This document shows positions 1-11,174 of a stretch of 64,000 nt of DNA, in pieces. The translations under genes and the position numbers were made by a program. Every line of letters begins with the position of its first letter. Within the stretch, counting starts at the first letter, position 1. Source of the stretch: Pararge aegeria (taxonomy: Eukaryota > Arthropoda > Insecta > Lepidoptera > Nymphalidae); the NCBI RefSeq assembly GCF_905163445.1, contig NC_053183.1, positions 10,912,001 to 10,976,000 on the forward strand, given 5' to 3'. Below the pieces are notes generated by a model. The model searched no databases and was not told the origin of the DNA. It saw nothing but the letters and a program-made list of their open reading frames with translations.

Positions 1-1557
1 TAGTTAATAAAGGTTATTTTGATTATTCTAGCTGTTCTCGTAACCTAACGAAAATTTGCTTGTATTGATTTGAATTCTTCGATATACATTATTAGCAAAA
101 CGATTTACAGTTGTGATCTTTGTAATTCTTTGGTTTTGTAAATAGATTAAATTGCTAACTTACCTTTGGTTGTAGGTTATTTGCAGAATAAACCACGCGT
201 TTCTGAGCCGGCCGGTGAAACTGGCTGCCTACGTCACAAAACTGGTTCGGCAGTCATTGTATCCGCACAAAATGAAATAGATATAGGTATTTACGTTAAT
301 ATTATTGTAGGTATATCTGTCAACTGCGTTATGGCGCGCTCCGCTGCACTGTTTTGAAGAACTTAGGTAGGTACAGGTTTTCTTTCTCAGTGATAATGAA
401 TATTATATTTTAAGACACGTGCCCAATGTCATATAATATGCTACCTTATAATGGAAATAGCTTGGCAAAGGCCATTCTTGAGAGGTATAACTTGACATTC
501 AAGGCGAGTCTTAAAAAGGGTAGGTAGGTATTTAATACAAAAAATTAAGAAAAGACTTCGCCAGTTTTTTAAATAGGAAATTAGGATAGGTAATAAGTCA
601 ATAAAAAATAATATTATATTATCTTACAATTTTGTTTTACTTTCTACGGTTAATTACCATGATACCTACTAGTTTTTGTTCTTGAAGCTCTAATTTTTGT
701 TTATATCTACCTAGTAACTACTAACCTACCATATCTTAATTTCCGTTCTCGTGGGTACTTACTACTTAGATTACCTAAAAATGCAACGTTATGTAAAAAA
801 ATTAAAATAATCCATTAAATACTTTTCGAGTTTTTCGAACAGTAATATCCATAAGTATACGGAAGATTACAATTTTTAAAATGTTAAACTTAAATATAAT
901 ATGTACTAATAATTATTTTCTTTTTTTAAGCAAAATCAACTCCCTTGAAGTACCACGAACAAAGCATCAGTTTTAGTAGCATTATCCCTTAATAAAGTAG
1001 GTACCTACCATGAGACAACTGTGAATGTAACTAAAATTCACCAACCAATTTGCACGACTTTCAGCTGTCATATGGTTTTAACAACATATGTAGCAGAACT
1101 AAGTTTGTTTGATAAGTTATTTTTATTAGCATTATTCATGTTAGCATCTAACTGTATATATATATTTTTTTCTAGACTACCTAAGTAGGTCGTTCCCCTT
1201 TTTCTTTATAAATAATGTAATACTTGGGAAAAACGTTTTCTTAGGTCTACTCTATACTCCGTAGAATCAAGTAGGGTCCTGTTTTTCAACAAGATAGCTG
1301 GTTAAGGACGGAGGGTAGACGATATTATAAGATAAAATTGTGTAAACTTTTTAAAGCTTATTTCATTGAGTAGGTACATAGGTACTTACTACCGCATTCC
1401 CATTACGTACCTTCTTAGAGCAAACTAAAGTGTTTCTTCTTCGATCAATAATATTTATTTGATGTCGGTCACAAAAATAGTCCAAGGCAAATGTGACCTC
1501 CTATGATTGGGGAACCTTTTTATGTAAATTTGAGTGTTTTTATGTCAAAATGCAGTT

Positions 1558-1560
<3 letters not shown>
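1..1560. other. Gene-free AT-rich stretch
   Basis: I see no gene here. The only longer open stretch, at 166-357 on the plus strand, matches nothing I know and has no splice or start context that supports it. Short TAGGTA-type repeats are scattered through the stretch. Confidence 0.5.

Positions 1561-1627
<67 letters not shown>
1561..1627. repeat. (GT)n microsatellite
   Basis: An uninterrupted run of about 33 GT units, seen directly. Its length suggests it is highly variable in length between individuals. Confidence 0.97.
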
Positions 1628-1628
<1 letters not shown>

Positions 1629-1680
1629 CGAAATATCTTTATTTAAGTAAAAATGTACCCACAATTTAACCCCTTTTTAT

Positions 1681-1730
1681 TATGGGCGGAGACCCGGTAA
1701 TGGGTTGATGTGATGATGATGATGATGATA
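1681..1730 (+). repeat. SINE-B tail with GAT repeats
   Basis: A short 3' remnant of the SINE called SINE-B in this annotation (described at 30360). It keeps the 'GGAGACCCGGTAATGGG' part and the GATGAT microsatellite tail. The tRNA-like head is missing. Confidence 0.7.
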
Positions 1731-1935
1731 TAAAAAAAACCATTAGACGAAACAGCTGAAATATGGCAAATATAATTCATGCTGTCGGGGGGAAAATAGC
1801 GGTTTGAAGTTTGTATGCAAATCTAACTTAAAGTAGCTACTAATTTAATATTTTAAAAATACCCATACAAAAATAAAACACTGTTACTTTTCTCTTAAAT
1901 TTCGTATGGGTATGTAATTCATAAAAAAGTAATCT

Positions 1936-1993
1936 CAGTAGTTACCCCTAACACAGGCTACGCTTACTTTGGGGCGAGATGGTGATGTTGTAA
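1936..1993 (+). repeat. SINE-A tail fragment
   Basis: Matches the 3' part of the SINE called SINE-A here (described at 39938), from 'TAACACAGGCTACGCTTAC' through the following GGGGC-AGATGG part. The tRNA-like head is absent. Confidence 0.7.
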
Positions 1994-2348
1994 ATTTTTA
2001 AGACGTTATCAGTCTCTAATAATACACTAAAAAGTTTCTATAGTTTATCACTAAGGTACCTTTCATTTTGTTATTATGAACCAAGCACATTTTGGAAATG
2101 AACTCTTCATTTATGAAATGATCATTTTCATGAGGGAGTTGTAATACAAGGACGGTTAGTTAGGGTTATGTTAACCTATGTCAGAATATTGTAGTAGAAG
2201 TTCCGTTTCATCAATCATTCCGTACCAGGTGGCGCTTGACTAATTGCACAGTCGGCTGCTTCCAGGGATGACGGTGACAAATAACATGGATGTAGCAAGA
2301 TAAAGTTCAAAACTGAAAACCCGTTGAGAAATACCACTATATTTTGAC

Positions 2349-2626
2349 GAGCTCCCTGGCGCAGAGGCGAGCACTGTTTTCTTGTGAGTCACGCGGGTTC
2401 GGTTCCCCGGCACGCCCAATTTGGGAAATTGTATTTTCTGAATTTTCTCTGGTTTGGTCGGGTCGCCATGCGATTAATCGTTCCGTTATTAATGATCTAT
2501 ATAAGCCGACTAGGTGTATGGGTTTATTATAACTGCCATGCCTCTAACAGGTTAGCCCGCTACTATCTTAGACTGCATTATCGCTTACTTGCTGAAACAT
2601 CAGTCAAGGGCCAACTTGTAGTAGGA
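2349..2626 (+). repeat. SINE-C, nearly complete copy
   Basis: The head reads CTCCCTGGCGCAGAGGCGAG and then GGGTTCGGTTCCC, which look like RNA polymerase III A and B boxes of tRNA origin. The body carries the 'TCTCTGGTTTGGTCGGG' stretch and ends in 'CATTATCGCTTAC...GGGCCAACTTGTAGTAGG'. The same body recurs at 33262, 34125, 34455 and, reversed, at 58610. This is a third tRNA-derived SINE family. Confidence 0.75.
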
Positions 2627-3322
2627 TAAAAAAAGGAAGAGTGTTCTCTCTAAATACACCTTTTTACGGAAACTGCGTAACATCCCTATCGTTTGAAATT
2701 ATATCATACTTTTATGTGCTATGAAGTATTTCTGCTGTAATAGTTTATTACATCCGATGGCTGAGGTGCCCAGGTCTTCTCTCCAATAGGAGAGAAGATT
2801 TTAGAGCACAGATACCCTACTAGTGTAATAATTATGGAAAGGTACCTAATGCATGAATTTACAAGGAATCTTGATAATTTATAAATACATTTATTTTATT
2901 TTTTACCGAATGCAAAAGCGTAGTATAGATATTCGCTGATTAGGTAACTTTATATTTCTGATAGTACATGGATAAACTCGGAATAGAAAGAAACCCGACC
3001 ACTTTACCCTAAAGTTAAATAGCATATATTTATCAAAATGTCAACTAATTTTAACGTTGCTACCTAATTATGACAGTAGAGGCTTAGATTATATCAACCA
3101 GTCGCCAGGTGTGACAGCCTGACTGATTGTACTTTCAGCTGCTACCAGGACTAATTATGACAAACAACCGCCTTAATGGGCTATATATTTAACCTATTCA
3201 ACTATACGAATAAATATAATTAAAGTTTAAGTATTTAATATTATTTTTATTTCGATTTTGATTGAAGACATTATTTCACACAAAAATACAATGGGTACAG
3301 ATGCAACCAAACTTATACGGTC

Positions 3323-3338
3323 GGGGGGGGGGGGGGGG
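3323..3338. repeat. Run of 16 G
   Basis: A G homopolymer seen directly. It may vary in length and is prone to sequencing error. Confidence 0.9.
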
Positions 3339-3859
3339 TTCAGGAACAAAAAGACAAAACTCATATATTTCTCTATTTAAATAGACCCAATAGATGGCAA
3401 CTTTTTATGCGTAGATTGCTTAAAAATGTGTACATGATAGTGGGGTCATGGTGGAACCTGTATTCGTAAAAAAACTGGAGCTCCGAGGGCTCCCCAATTT
3501 TGGCAGCCAGAAATTGGCGATAATATGTATACGTGACGGCTTCTACGAAAAAAAACTTCCAAAAACACACAATAAGTACTTAAAAGATTAATCTATACAG
3601 TTTGGGCTTTGGCGTGCAAAGGTAGGCTTACCGCTAAAGTTATTTTTTCAAGAAAACCTTTGGATAGGCATTTCAATATACATGGTAGTAGATAGTAGGT
3701 ATAAGGAAGTCTTATTTGTTTTTATAAAAATAAATAGTTAAACCTATGTTACTGTCCATCCTTTCACAAACAAATAAAAAGCACTGTGACATTTAAACTA
3801 TTAGTTAGGATATTCTAGTGTTCGACCACTCAGCATATGTATCGGTAGGTTCATTTATT

Positions 3860-3985
3860 CTTATATTATAAATTTGAAAGTGTGCCTGTTTGTTTGTTAT
3901 CTATGTTCGGCTAAACCGCTACACGAAATTCGGCAAAGAGATAACTCACATCCCGGAGATGAACATAGGTTCCTACGGGAATTAT
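3860..3985 (+). mobile_element. 5' piece of a Helitron-like element
   Basis: The stretch begins with TTATATTATAAATTTGAAAG followed by TGTTTGTTTGTTA and the 'GCTAAACCGCTACACGAAAT' part. This resembles the left end of the Helitrons at 16424 and 56979. No CTAG 3' end was found downstream, so it is taken as a fragment. Confidence 0.45.
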
Positions 3986-4153
3986 AACAACACTTGTTTT
4001 GTATTCTTTGTTACCCATGTTTAGCTCAACCAATCTTAGCTTAAATTAATACAGAGGTTGGTAGTATTCTGGAAGCAGACAAAGAGTGTTCTTAAAAGGT
4101 GTTTACGAATAATGAAGGTACTAACTAAATAAACTCAATCACATAGTAGGTAG

Positions 4154-4288
4154 CAGCGGCACTGGGTTTCTTACCAGGGTATGCATACAGCAGGAAAATT
4201 GCATAAAGCGGCAAAAATTATCCTCCTACGAGTTTTATATCAAGTAGGTAGGCAGGGTTTTTATGCATGTATGAAGTGCACGCCACAG
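4154..4288. mobile_element. hAT-type MITE, copy 1
   Basis: The ends CAGCGGCACT and TGCACGCCACAG are diverged forms of the terminal inverted repeat CAGTGGCGTGCACTT seen at 31552. The 8 bases just before and just after the element are both GTAGGTAG, a perfect target-site duplication of the length hAT transposase makes. The inside has no coding capacity. Copies 1 and 31552 share one orientation. Confidence 0.8.
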
Positions 4289-4564
4289 GTAGGTAGGTAG
4301 GTACTTAAAACAATAAACACACAGCTTACAATTACCTAAACGCTACTCAATCCAATAATGTGAGCGAACAGTTCTGTGAGTTACGTAAATGCCATTGAAT
4401 AATATCATCAGCAGATAAATTGGCGGTTGACTAGTTAATTGAAATCTGAATTTTGGATGTAACATTGGAAATTTTCATAAATACGTCGCCTAAAGGGCAA
4501 ATGGGTTATTAGGTATAGTTTCTATAGTAATCCTGTCCTGTTCAGTATTTAAAGTCACTACCGA

Positions 4565-4900
4565 CAATGTGCCCAACAACACACAACACACAGCAACACA
4601 CAGCGTCTACGCCGGCGAATACGAGGGCACTGATTTCTGACGACATCCGGACGTGGACGACTAACAATTAGTGCAAAAGTCCACCAACGCTCAGATTAAC
4701 GTCGAACCGAGCCGAGGTCCGAGTCCTCGCAGAAGGTACCCTCGGGTCGACGTCTTCCACTTCCCCCCCGATGTCGTCGAACCCTGGGGCTCTTCTTATT
4801 GCGAGCTTTCGCGGTCGCCCCACTCCCCCGGATACGCCGTAGCAACCCCTCAGGTGGTTTTTGGCAAGTGTCCATCCGAAAATCGAGAAAGTACTTAAAG
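4565..4900 (+). other. GC-rich open stretch, unknown origin
   Basis: Much richer in G and C than its surroundings, and rich in Pro, Ser and Arg when translated. One frame is open from 4671 to 4898 but starts at a non-ATG codon, and a second frame is also largely open. It lacks a recognisable domain. It may be the 5' part or first ORF of a retroelement, or a CpG-rich 5' exon. I do not recognise it. Confidence 0.3.
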
Positions 4901-5382
4901 TTTTTGAGGTTTACACAAAGTTTCGGAGGCAGACAACGGAATTATTTATAAACGACAGCAAATAAACCGTAACTGCTGATATCGAAGCATTGTTTACGCC
5001 ATTACACAGCATAACATCACGTTTGTTCACTCCAGAGGGCTACACAGATGTATTTTTATAAAATTTTTCAGAAGCAGTTTTTTGTCTGTTAAAAGTTTAT
5101 TTTATCTTCAATCAAGTGTCCAATTACTAATGACAGAATGAGAGAAACATTTTGCACTAATCATCAGCTTAAAAAACGTTTATTTTAAATTATGAAAAGC
5201 TTAATTATAGCAAATTAAGCTTTGCGAAAAGCAGGAGAATCTGTATGGTGTACTTTATAATTTCTTCAATCCTTATACACCTCACATAGCAGATCTGCAG
5301 CAATGAACCCACTACACATGTATCCTCAGGAGATGTTAACTTTACAATGAATAATTGATAAGACTTACGTTAAGCCGTATAA

Positions 5383-5835
5383 CTATAAGGCACTTATATA
5401 ATAAAACACAATTCGTAAACCCATGAACCAATTGATTATACATGGTATACCGTAAGCAATGCCGCGCGCCGGTTGTGGTAGAGGTTTCACTGCGTAAACA
5501 ATTGTATGTAGTATCCGGCAAGCCGTATACACCCTGAACAGAAGAGTCGCCAATTCTGATGAAGGCCCTGTACTCAAGTACAATGCACCTAGGAACCAAA
5601 ACACCGGAATGTTCTCCAAATCGTTCAGATGGGCGCGACGGACTCTTTCTACGTCTGGATCGTCGTATTTTACAACGCCTTTGCTTGTTTTAGTGTCTTC
5701 TTCGTTGGCGAACACATTCTTCTTGCGTCGAACTCTTCCAGTTAATATTCCCATAGCGAATACCTTCAGTGCTAAAATAACCGAGTACAAAATGTACGAA
5801 CGCACTTCTGGTTCATCGAATGTTACTGACACCAT
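5383..5835 (-). CDS. Mgst1-like: Microsomal glutathione S-transferase 1-like, copy 1
   Basis: A complete 150-residue intronless reading frame of the MAPEG family. Such enzymes are trimeric membrane proteins of the ER and outer mitochondrial membrane that conjugate glutathione to lipophilic electrophiles and reduce lipid hydroperoxides. The family signature VERVRRAHLNDLEN lies at residues 62-75, and LPQPAR follows near 118-123. Four hydrophobic segments are visible, at about 12-32, 77-90, 95-116 and 126-148. The length matches mammalian MGST1 (about 155). The residue after FANEED (48) is Thr, where mammalian MGST1 has the Cys that activates the enzyme when modified. The ATG has the context AATAAAATGGT, shared in type with copies 2 and 3. 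A possible 5'UTR acceptor (TGTAG) lies just upstream. A minus-strand AATAAA lies near 5180. It is about 77% identical by eye to copy 3. Confidence 0.93.
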   Translation of the reverse strand: MVSVTFDEPEVRSYILYSVILALKVFAMGILTGRVRRKKNVFANEEDTKTSKGVVKYDDPDVERVRRAHLNDLENIPVFWFLGALYLSTGPSSELATLLFRVYTACRILHTIVYAVKPLPQPARGIAYGIPCIINWFMGLRIVFYYISAL

Positions 5836-6114
5836 TTTATTTTATCTACAGTATACCCAATCACCACAAGAAATAAGCACTAAATGCTTACTGTAAATGG
5901 CTAGTTATTATTTTGTAAAGACTTGCACAGCTTATCTACCTTAGCGTAATTGTACTTATTAAGAAAAAGCAACTAGAGTATGTCTGAGTAATGTAAATCG
6001 TTTTGTATGTAGTTAATTAATTAAAACATTATTCCTGTTTATAGATGAGATATACCTATCGTACACGACTTAATACTTGTTTCGGTTGGCATAACAAGCT
6101 AGACACGTGCAAAA

Positions 6115-6195
6115 AATCACGTATCGCGATTATTAGCACGGCGCAAGCCGCGTCGCCGCCGCGTCGGTCGCAACTTCCCGCTTGCTATATCGCTA
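6115..6195. promoter_or_regulatory. GC-rich patch upstream of MGST copy 1
   Basis: A short stretch rich in CG (GCACGGCGCAAGCCGCGTCG and onward), about 300 bases upstream of the start codon of MGST copy 1 on the minus strand. It stands out in AT-rich sequence and may be a promoter or untranslated first exon. I see no certain TATA box or initiator. Confidence 0.25.
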
Positions 6196-8249
6196 TACAT
6201 TCGATTCAGCCCCTAGTATAAAAAATTTAATTTCATATCAGTTCCATAGAAGGAACGAGAACCTTTATTTTTCATCTGAATTTAATAATCATCATCACCA
6301 ACATGGCCCCTCTCAAAGGGAGGGTTTGCCCTAAATGTCTAAAAGTATAAACGTCTACTATTATTTAAATTCAATAATAACTAACTTTTTTAAATACCTA
6401 CTTATACCTTGTCTAGAAGAGGCCAGGAACGCTTGATAGCTCGACTTCACTATCGGGGTGCCGAGTTCGAATATCAGCTAACTTTTCTATGTTATGTGCG
6501 TTTTAGGTAAAAAAAATATCACTTCCTCGAAAACATCGTGAGGAAACCTCACTAACTCTTGTGCGACATTTTGTGACATGCCTACTCGCGGCATTATGTT
6601 ATAGTATAAAGGTATAGCTACCTCGTATTGTAATGACAGAATGGATTAACACAAAAATAGATAACAATGATAAATCGACTTGACGATTAAACGTGTGCTT
6701 AATATTATTTTTATCGTTGAATTGAATGTTGTGATTTAGGTTTTCAATGGAAATCAATCTCGAAACCTCCTTTGACCTTGTGCAAGGATCGAAATGCACA
6801 GGTACATATTTTATTTATACTTAGGTACTACGCGCACATAAATAACAAAGTAGTTACGAAATAATGTATTACTTGTACCAACATAATAATGTGGCGACCG
6901 CTAGTCTCTGCATGGTCAATTATATTACAAGGAAAATGGTTAATTATATAGCACCAGGTATAAATAAATAGTTAGATTAGTTGTTTATATATCAGTCAAC
7001 ATAGATCCATTAATATTTTGATTACAATTACTAAAACTATATTAGTATTTGTTAACTAAAAAGGTTTGAGTCCTTAAGGCTGCAGACGAGTTTAAGATTT
7101 AAAATTATATGATGATATTATTTTTTATGATATATATTTTTTACATCAAGATTCATGCAAAAGTCGCTATGACGACGGTCGTGTACGTACTGTTGCCCTA
7201 CCACAGAATACATTAAATATAGGGGTATTAAATGCCCTTAGGAAACCCCTACACACTCACTTTATAATTTTTATAATAATGGTAGATTTGTCGTGTCGAA
7301 ATTATCTTTTCTACTATTAAGACCAAGATCATCTAATAAGTTTTATTAAAATCCGTTTTGCCAACTCTTTTAGTATATAGAGGATAAATGATTATTGCGA
7401 TTTAGATCTATCCCGTGGGAACTGTACATATTCCCAGGATCTAAAACAGCTTATGTTACTTATCGGCCAATATACAAGAATTCGGAAAGCCAACTTCACT
7501 ATATTATTATATAGCTACATGTATGCTACTCCTGTCATGGATACTGTACCCATGAAAAAATCATGATGGATTCGTGGCACCTTTTAAATAGAACTAAGAA
7601 TACCTTATGAAGAATAAAATGTAACACTCAATATTTGGTTCAATTTGGCTCCAATCATAAACATCAACTTTTGATCTATTGTCAAAACTGACCAACGGAA
7701 CTGACTGAACTGACAACGGACTGAAAATATTCAGCTGAAAAATTGAGGGATTTGTATGAATACAATGTGCAGTTTCAGACATTTTGTGTCATCGGGATTA
7801 GAGATGAAACATCCGCTGTAGGTCTCAAAGCGGAGCTGTCATCATATTTTATACCGAATTCATCCGAATGTCCAACAAACTAACGTGACGCGGTGATCCT
7901 ATTTTCAAAAAGCTGGAGTTCATATTGTGAATGGCGTTTTTATAAACCTTTGTAAATATCTTTTGATTTTTTTAAAGAATTACAGATGAGGAAATAAGAC
8001 AAGGTTTTTTTAAAATCATTTTGTTTTACATATGGTATATATATTGTGTAACAAACAAAATCCTAACCTACACTACATATTTTATGATTATAAAAATACT
8101 GTTATGTGCTACGCAATTGTTTTAAAAATAACCTATAACAAATACAACTTAAAAGACACATTGTCATCCCTAATTTTATAAATGTAACTTCATTAATACC
8201 TATCTTCTATTAAGTCTACAAAGTCTAAAAGACAGGTTGTTTATCAAAA
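6196..8249. other. Intergenic stretch between MGST copies 1 and 2
   Basis: Apart from the SINE-B remnant at 6420 I see no gene. Small minus-strand open stretches at 6599-6799 and 7594-7782 have no recognisable product. Confidence 0.4.
6420..6590 (+). repeat. SINE-B, truncated
   Basis: Contains 'GAGTTCGAATATCAGC' (B-box region), 'TTATGTGCGTTTTAGGTAA' and 'AACATCGTGAGGAAACCT', in the order seen in the fuller copy at 30360. It breaks off before the GGGCCAGCGTGG part. Confidence 0.7.
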
Positions 8250-8702
8250 CTACAGTGCGCTTATGTAATGAAAGACAATTTTTACACCCATAAACAAATT
8301 GATCAGGTAAGGAATTCCGTATGCAATACCACGTGCCGGTTGAGGCAGAGGTTTAACAGCGTAAACTAGTGTATGCGCTATCCTACCAGCCGCATACACT
8401 CTGAACAGTAAAGTAGCTAGCGCAGCAGATGGCTCCGTCGTCAGATACAGTGCACCCAGCAACCAGAACGCCGGAATGTTCTCCAAATCGTTTAAATGGG
8501 CGCGACGAACTCTCTCGACGTCTGGATCGTCGTATTTTACAACGCCTCTAGTCGGTTTAGCGTCCTCTTCATTCGCGAACACTTTCTTTTTATGTCTAAC
8601 TATTCCAGTTAACACTGACATACCAAGCACTTTAAGAGCCAAAATACTGGAGTAAACAATATAGGATCGCACTGCGGGCTGAATTAAAGACATAGGCACC
8701 AT
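8250..8702 (-). CDS. Mgst1-like: Microsomal glutathione S-transferase 1-like, copy 2
   Basis: A complete 150-residue MAPEG reading frame. The open frame continues upstream to an ATG at 8780, which would add 26 residues. I chose the inner ATG (MVPMSLIQ) because it aligns with the starts of the other copies and has the same AATAAACATGGTGCC-type context as copy 3. The signature VERVRRAHLNDLEN and LPQPAR are intact, and residue 48 is Ala instead of the mammalian activating Cys. It is about 83% identical by eye to copy 3, which makes these two the closest pair. There is no intron within the coding region. Confidence 0.92.
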   Translation of the reverse strand: MVPMSLIQPAVRSYIVYSSILALKVLGMSVLTGIVRHKKKVFANEEDAKPTRGVVKYDDPDVERVRRAHLNDLENIPAFWLLGALYLTTEPSAALATLLFRVYAAGRIAHTLVYAVKPLPQPARGIAYGIPYLINLFMGVKIVFHYISAL

Positions 8703-9102
8703 GTTTATTTCAGTTATTGGTTTTTTTATGTCGGAACGTGCTCTCGGCGTGACTAGCTGGCACCGAGTGGCCTGACTCATAATCCTGGTTAAATCATTGA
8801 TGTTATACTTACAGTGTAGAGTAGTAAATATCGTTTGTTAACTTGCAAGTCATGCTTGTTATTAATAGGATGTGTCTTCAAGTTAACAGTTTTGTTAAAC
8901 AGATGAATGACGTAAACAGATAGGTAGATGCTGCTGTAAAGGTATTGGCTTATGTTATAAATGCAAAATGGTGTCCGTTTGTTACCTATGTTCAGCTAAA
9001 TTACTCCACCGATCTCGAGGCAAACATATTTTGGTTGATATAAATTTGGCATTGATGCATTGTGTACTGTTACTGTCGATGGTCAAATTAAACTTTTTTT
9101 CT

Positions 9103-9462
9103 ATGCTTTTATTATAAATTGTGAAAAAGAGTCTGTTTTTTTGTGAGTTACCTTTATTGAGCTCGCCCGAAGCACTTGATCTTAATGAAATTTAGCACAT
9201 AATATAGTATACATCGTGTAGATCGACATAGGATACTTTGATCTCGGAATGGTATTCGGTCTTACTGATATTTTATTTAAAACAATAACCTTTTACTTAG
9301 CTTAACGGATAAAGCAGTCTTGACGCAATTTTAAAAAGCGGTAGCTTACACCCTGGAGATGATACTCATAGAATAATGTAGTCCCAGTAAAACAAACGGA
9401 TAAGGGCAGATTAGGAAAATAAATCAATAAGCACGATCAAATTCGCGGGCAACAGTTAGTAT
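9103..9462 (+). mobile_element. Degenerate Helitron-like element
   Basis: The left part has TTTTATTATAAATTGTGAAA followed by 'GAGTCTGTTTTTTTG'. The right end reads TTCGCGGGCAACAGTTAGT, a one-base variant of the CGCGGGCAACAGCTAGT end at 17137. The interior is too diverged to align fully. Confidence 0.45.
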
Positions 9463-10071
9463 TGCATAAATATCCATATTTATCTAATTATATATACTTA
9501 AGCCCAGTGATTTTAAAATTTTGCCTATCTACGTCAGTAGTTATAAGCCACAAATGGTAAGTCCAGACTACGATCATGGTGGAGGTCAAATCCGGTAATT
9601 ATAATTCCTAAATTGTTGGAGGTCAAATCGATCAATCAAAGGCTTCAACTTTGACCAGATACCAAATTTTCAAAATTTTAAAACTTTAATGTTTTTAATT
9701 TGTATGGGACCGGATATAAAAACAAATATGACAACATCAATCGATTGTATTTTATTCCTTATAAAGATAATAAACATTTTCTTACATGAAGTAGTTACCT
9801 ACCTACATACCTAAAAGATAATAAAAAAGTTTATGTATAAATCTCTTGCATACACTACGAAATGGTTTTCAGGATAGAAACACGTATCGCATACTATTGA
9901 TTAGGTACAGTTACGTCAATAGATACCTACGATGTTATTTTGTTCATAATTATTTACATAAGTATCCTGTTATCAATTATCATTCAAACTGTAGTGATGA
10001 CGTTTCACTTAACCATTTTAACATCAAGTAATCGACGAAATTCCATCTCCAAACCGTTTCTATCTTGCCGT

Positions 10072-10524
10072 TTATAGTGCGTTGATATAATGAGAGATAA
10101 TCCGTACTCCCATGAACCAGTTAATTAGATAAGGAATTCCATACGCGATAGCGCGCGCCGGCTGCGGTAATGGTTTAATGGCGTAAACAATGGTATGTAT
10201 AATACGACCAGCCGTAAAAACCCTGAACAGAAGTGTAGCTAACTCTGCGGAAGGTCCAGTCGTCAGATATAACGCACCCAGCAACCAAAACGCAGGGATG
10301 TTCTCCAAATCGTTTAGATGGGCGCGTCGAACTCTCTCGACGTCTGGATCGTCGTATTTAACAATTCCCTTGGTCGATTTTGTGTCCTCCACGTTCGCGA
10401 ATACTTTTTTCCTGTACCGAACTCTTCCCGTCAACACTGCCATGCCCAGTACTTTAAGAGCGAGAATACCGGAATATACGATGTAAGACCGCACAGCGGG
10501 CTCGACCAATGACACCGGCACCAT
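10072..10524 (-). CDS. Mgst1-like: Microsomal glutathione S-transferase 1-like, copy 3
   Basis: A complete 150-residue MAPEG frame starting MVPVSLVE in the context AATAAATATGGTGCC. It carries VERVRRAHLNDLEN at residues 62-75 and LPQPAR, with four hydrophobic segments as in copy 1. Residue 48 (after FANVED) is Thr. It ends in YINAL, the same C-terminal position as the other copies. The coding region has no intron and no frameshift, so it looks functional. It lies 650 bases downstream of copy 4 and 1.4 kb upstream of copy 2 on the same strand. Open stretches on the opposite strand here are shadows of this gene. Confidence 0.93.
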   Translation of the reverse strand: MVPVSLVEPAVRSYIVYSGILALKVLGMAVLTGRVRYRKKVFANVEDTKSTKGIVKYDDPDVERVRRAHLNDLENIPAFWLLGALYLTTGPSAELATLLFRVFTAGRIIHTIVYAIKPLPQPARAIAYGIPYLINWFMGVRIISHYINAL

Positions 10525-11174
10525 ATTTATTTACAAAACTTGTTATATTGTTATAATGAGACGCGTGCGTTCGACGCGATGAACTGACACTGTATGATTC
10601 GAGAACTGACTACTGAGTCGAGACTTGTGTAGGACATTGAAATTCTGATGTGAATTGATGTGAAAATATTATTTGTTGTCAAGTCATGCTTGTATCTAAA
10701 TTTTAATAGCTACTATGATTAGTTACTTTTATAATACATTTTAAACAGATAAGGTACTGACATATACATAAAGATATTACCAACAATAAGTTTTCTGTAA
10801 ACATTATTTCTTATATATTTACTTATATTATATTTCTACTGATTTGCTATATTATGTGTCAATTCTAGCCCACACGGGTAACTTCATCAGATAAAAGTTA
10901 CAAGCACATGTCACTGATACCGGTATCTACATATGATATTTGTATATATTTAGGGTCTATTGACACTATAGCATGAAAATAAAGCAAGCACCAATGAATA
11001 TAAAGTATAAAAAAAACGCAAATGAAAGATCTTTAATATTTATTATTATGAATTTTATAAAAATAAAAACACATTGAATTCCGTAAATAATTACTCACAA
11101 TATTTAATATTTTGTCCGTAACACCATAACCTAAACTTCACAAGACTCACTTAACTCCATACAGCCACCTAAGT

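Noticed and set aside
3373..3570. Minus-strand 65-residue frame
   Set aside because: No recognisable motif. It appears to be chance or repeat-derived sequence.
5609..5896. Plus-strand open frame opposite MGST copy 1 (and similar ones at 10190-10512)
   Set aside because: They are antisense shadows of the MAPEG genes and resemble no protein.
8703..8780. 26-residue N-terminal extension of MGST copy 2 (and a 10-residue one in copy 4)
   Set aside because: The other copies start at the inner ATG with a shared upstream context, and the extension is not conserved.
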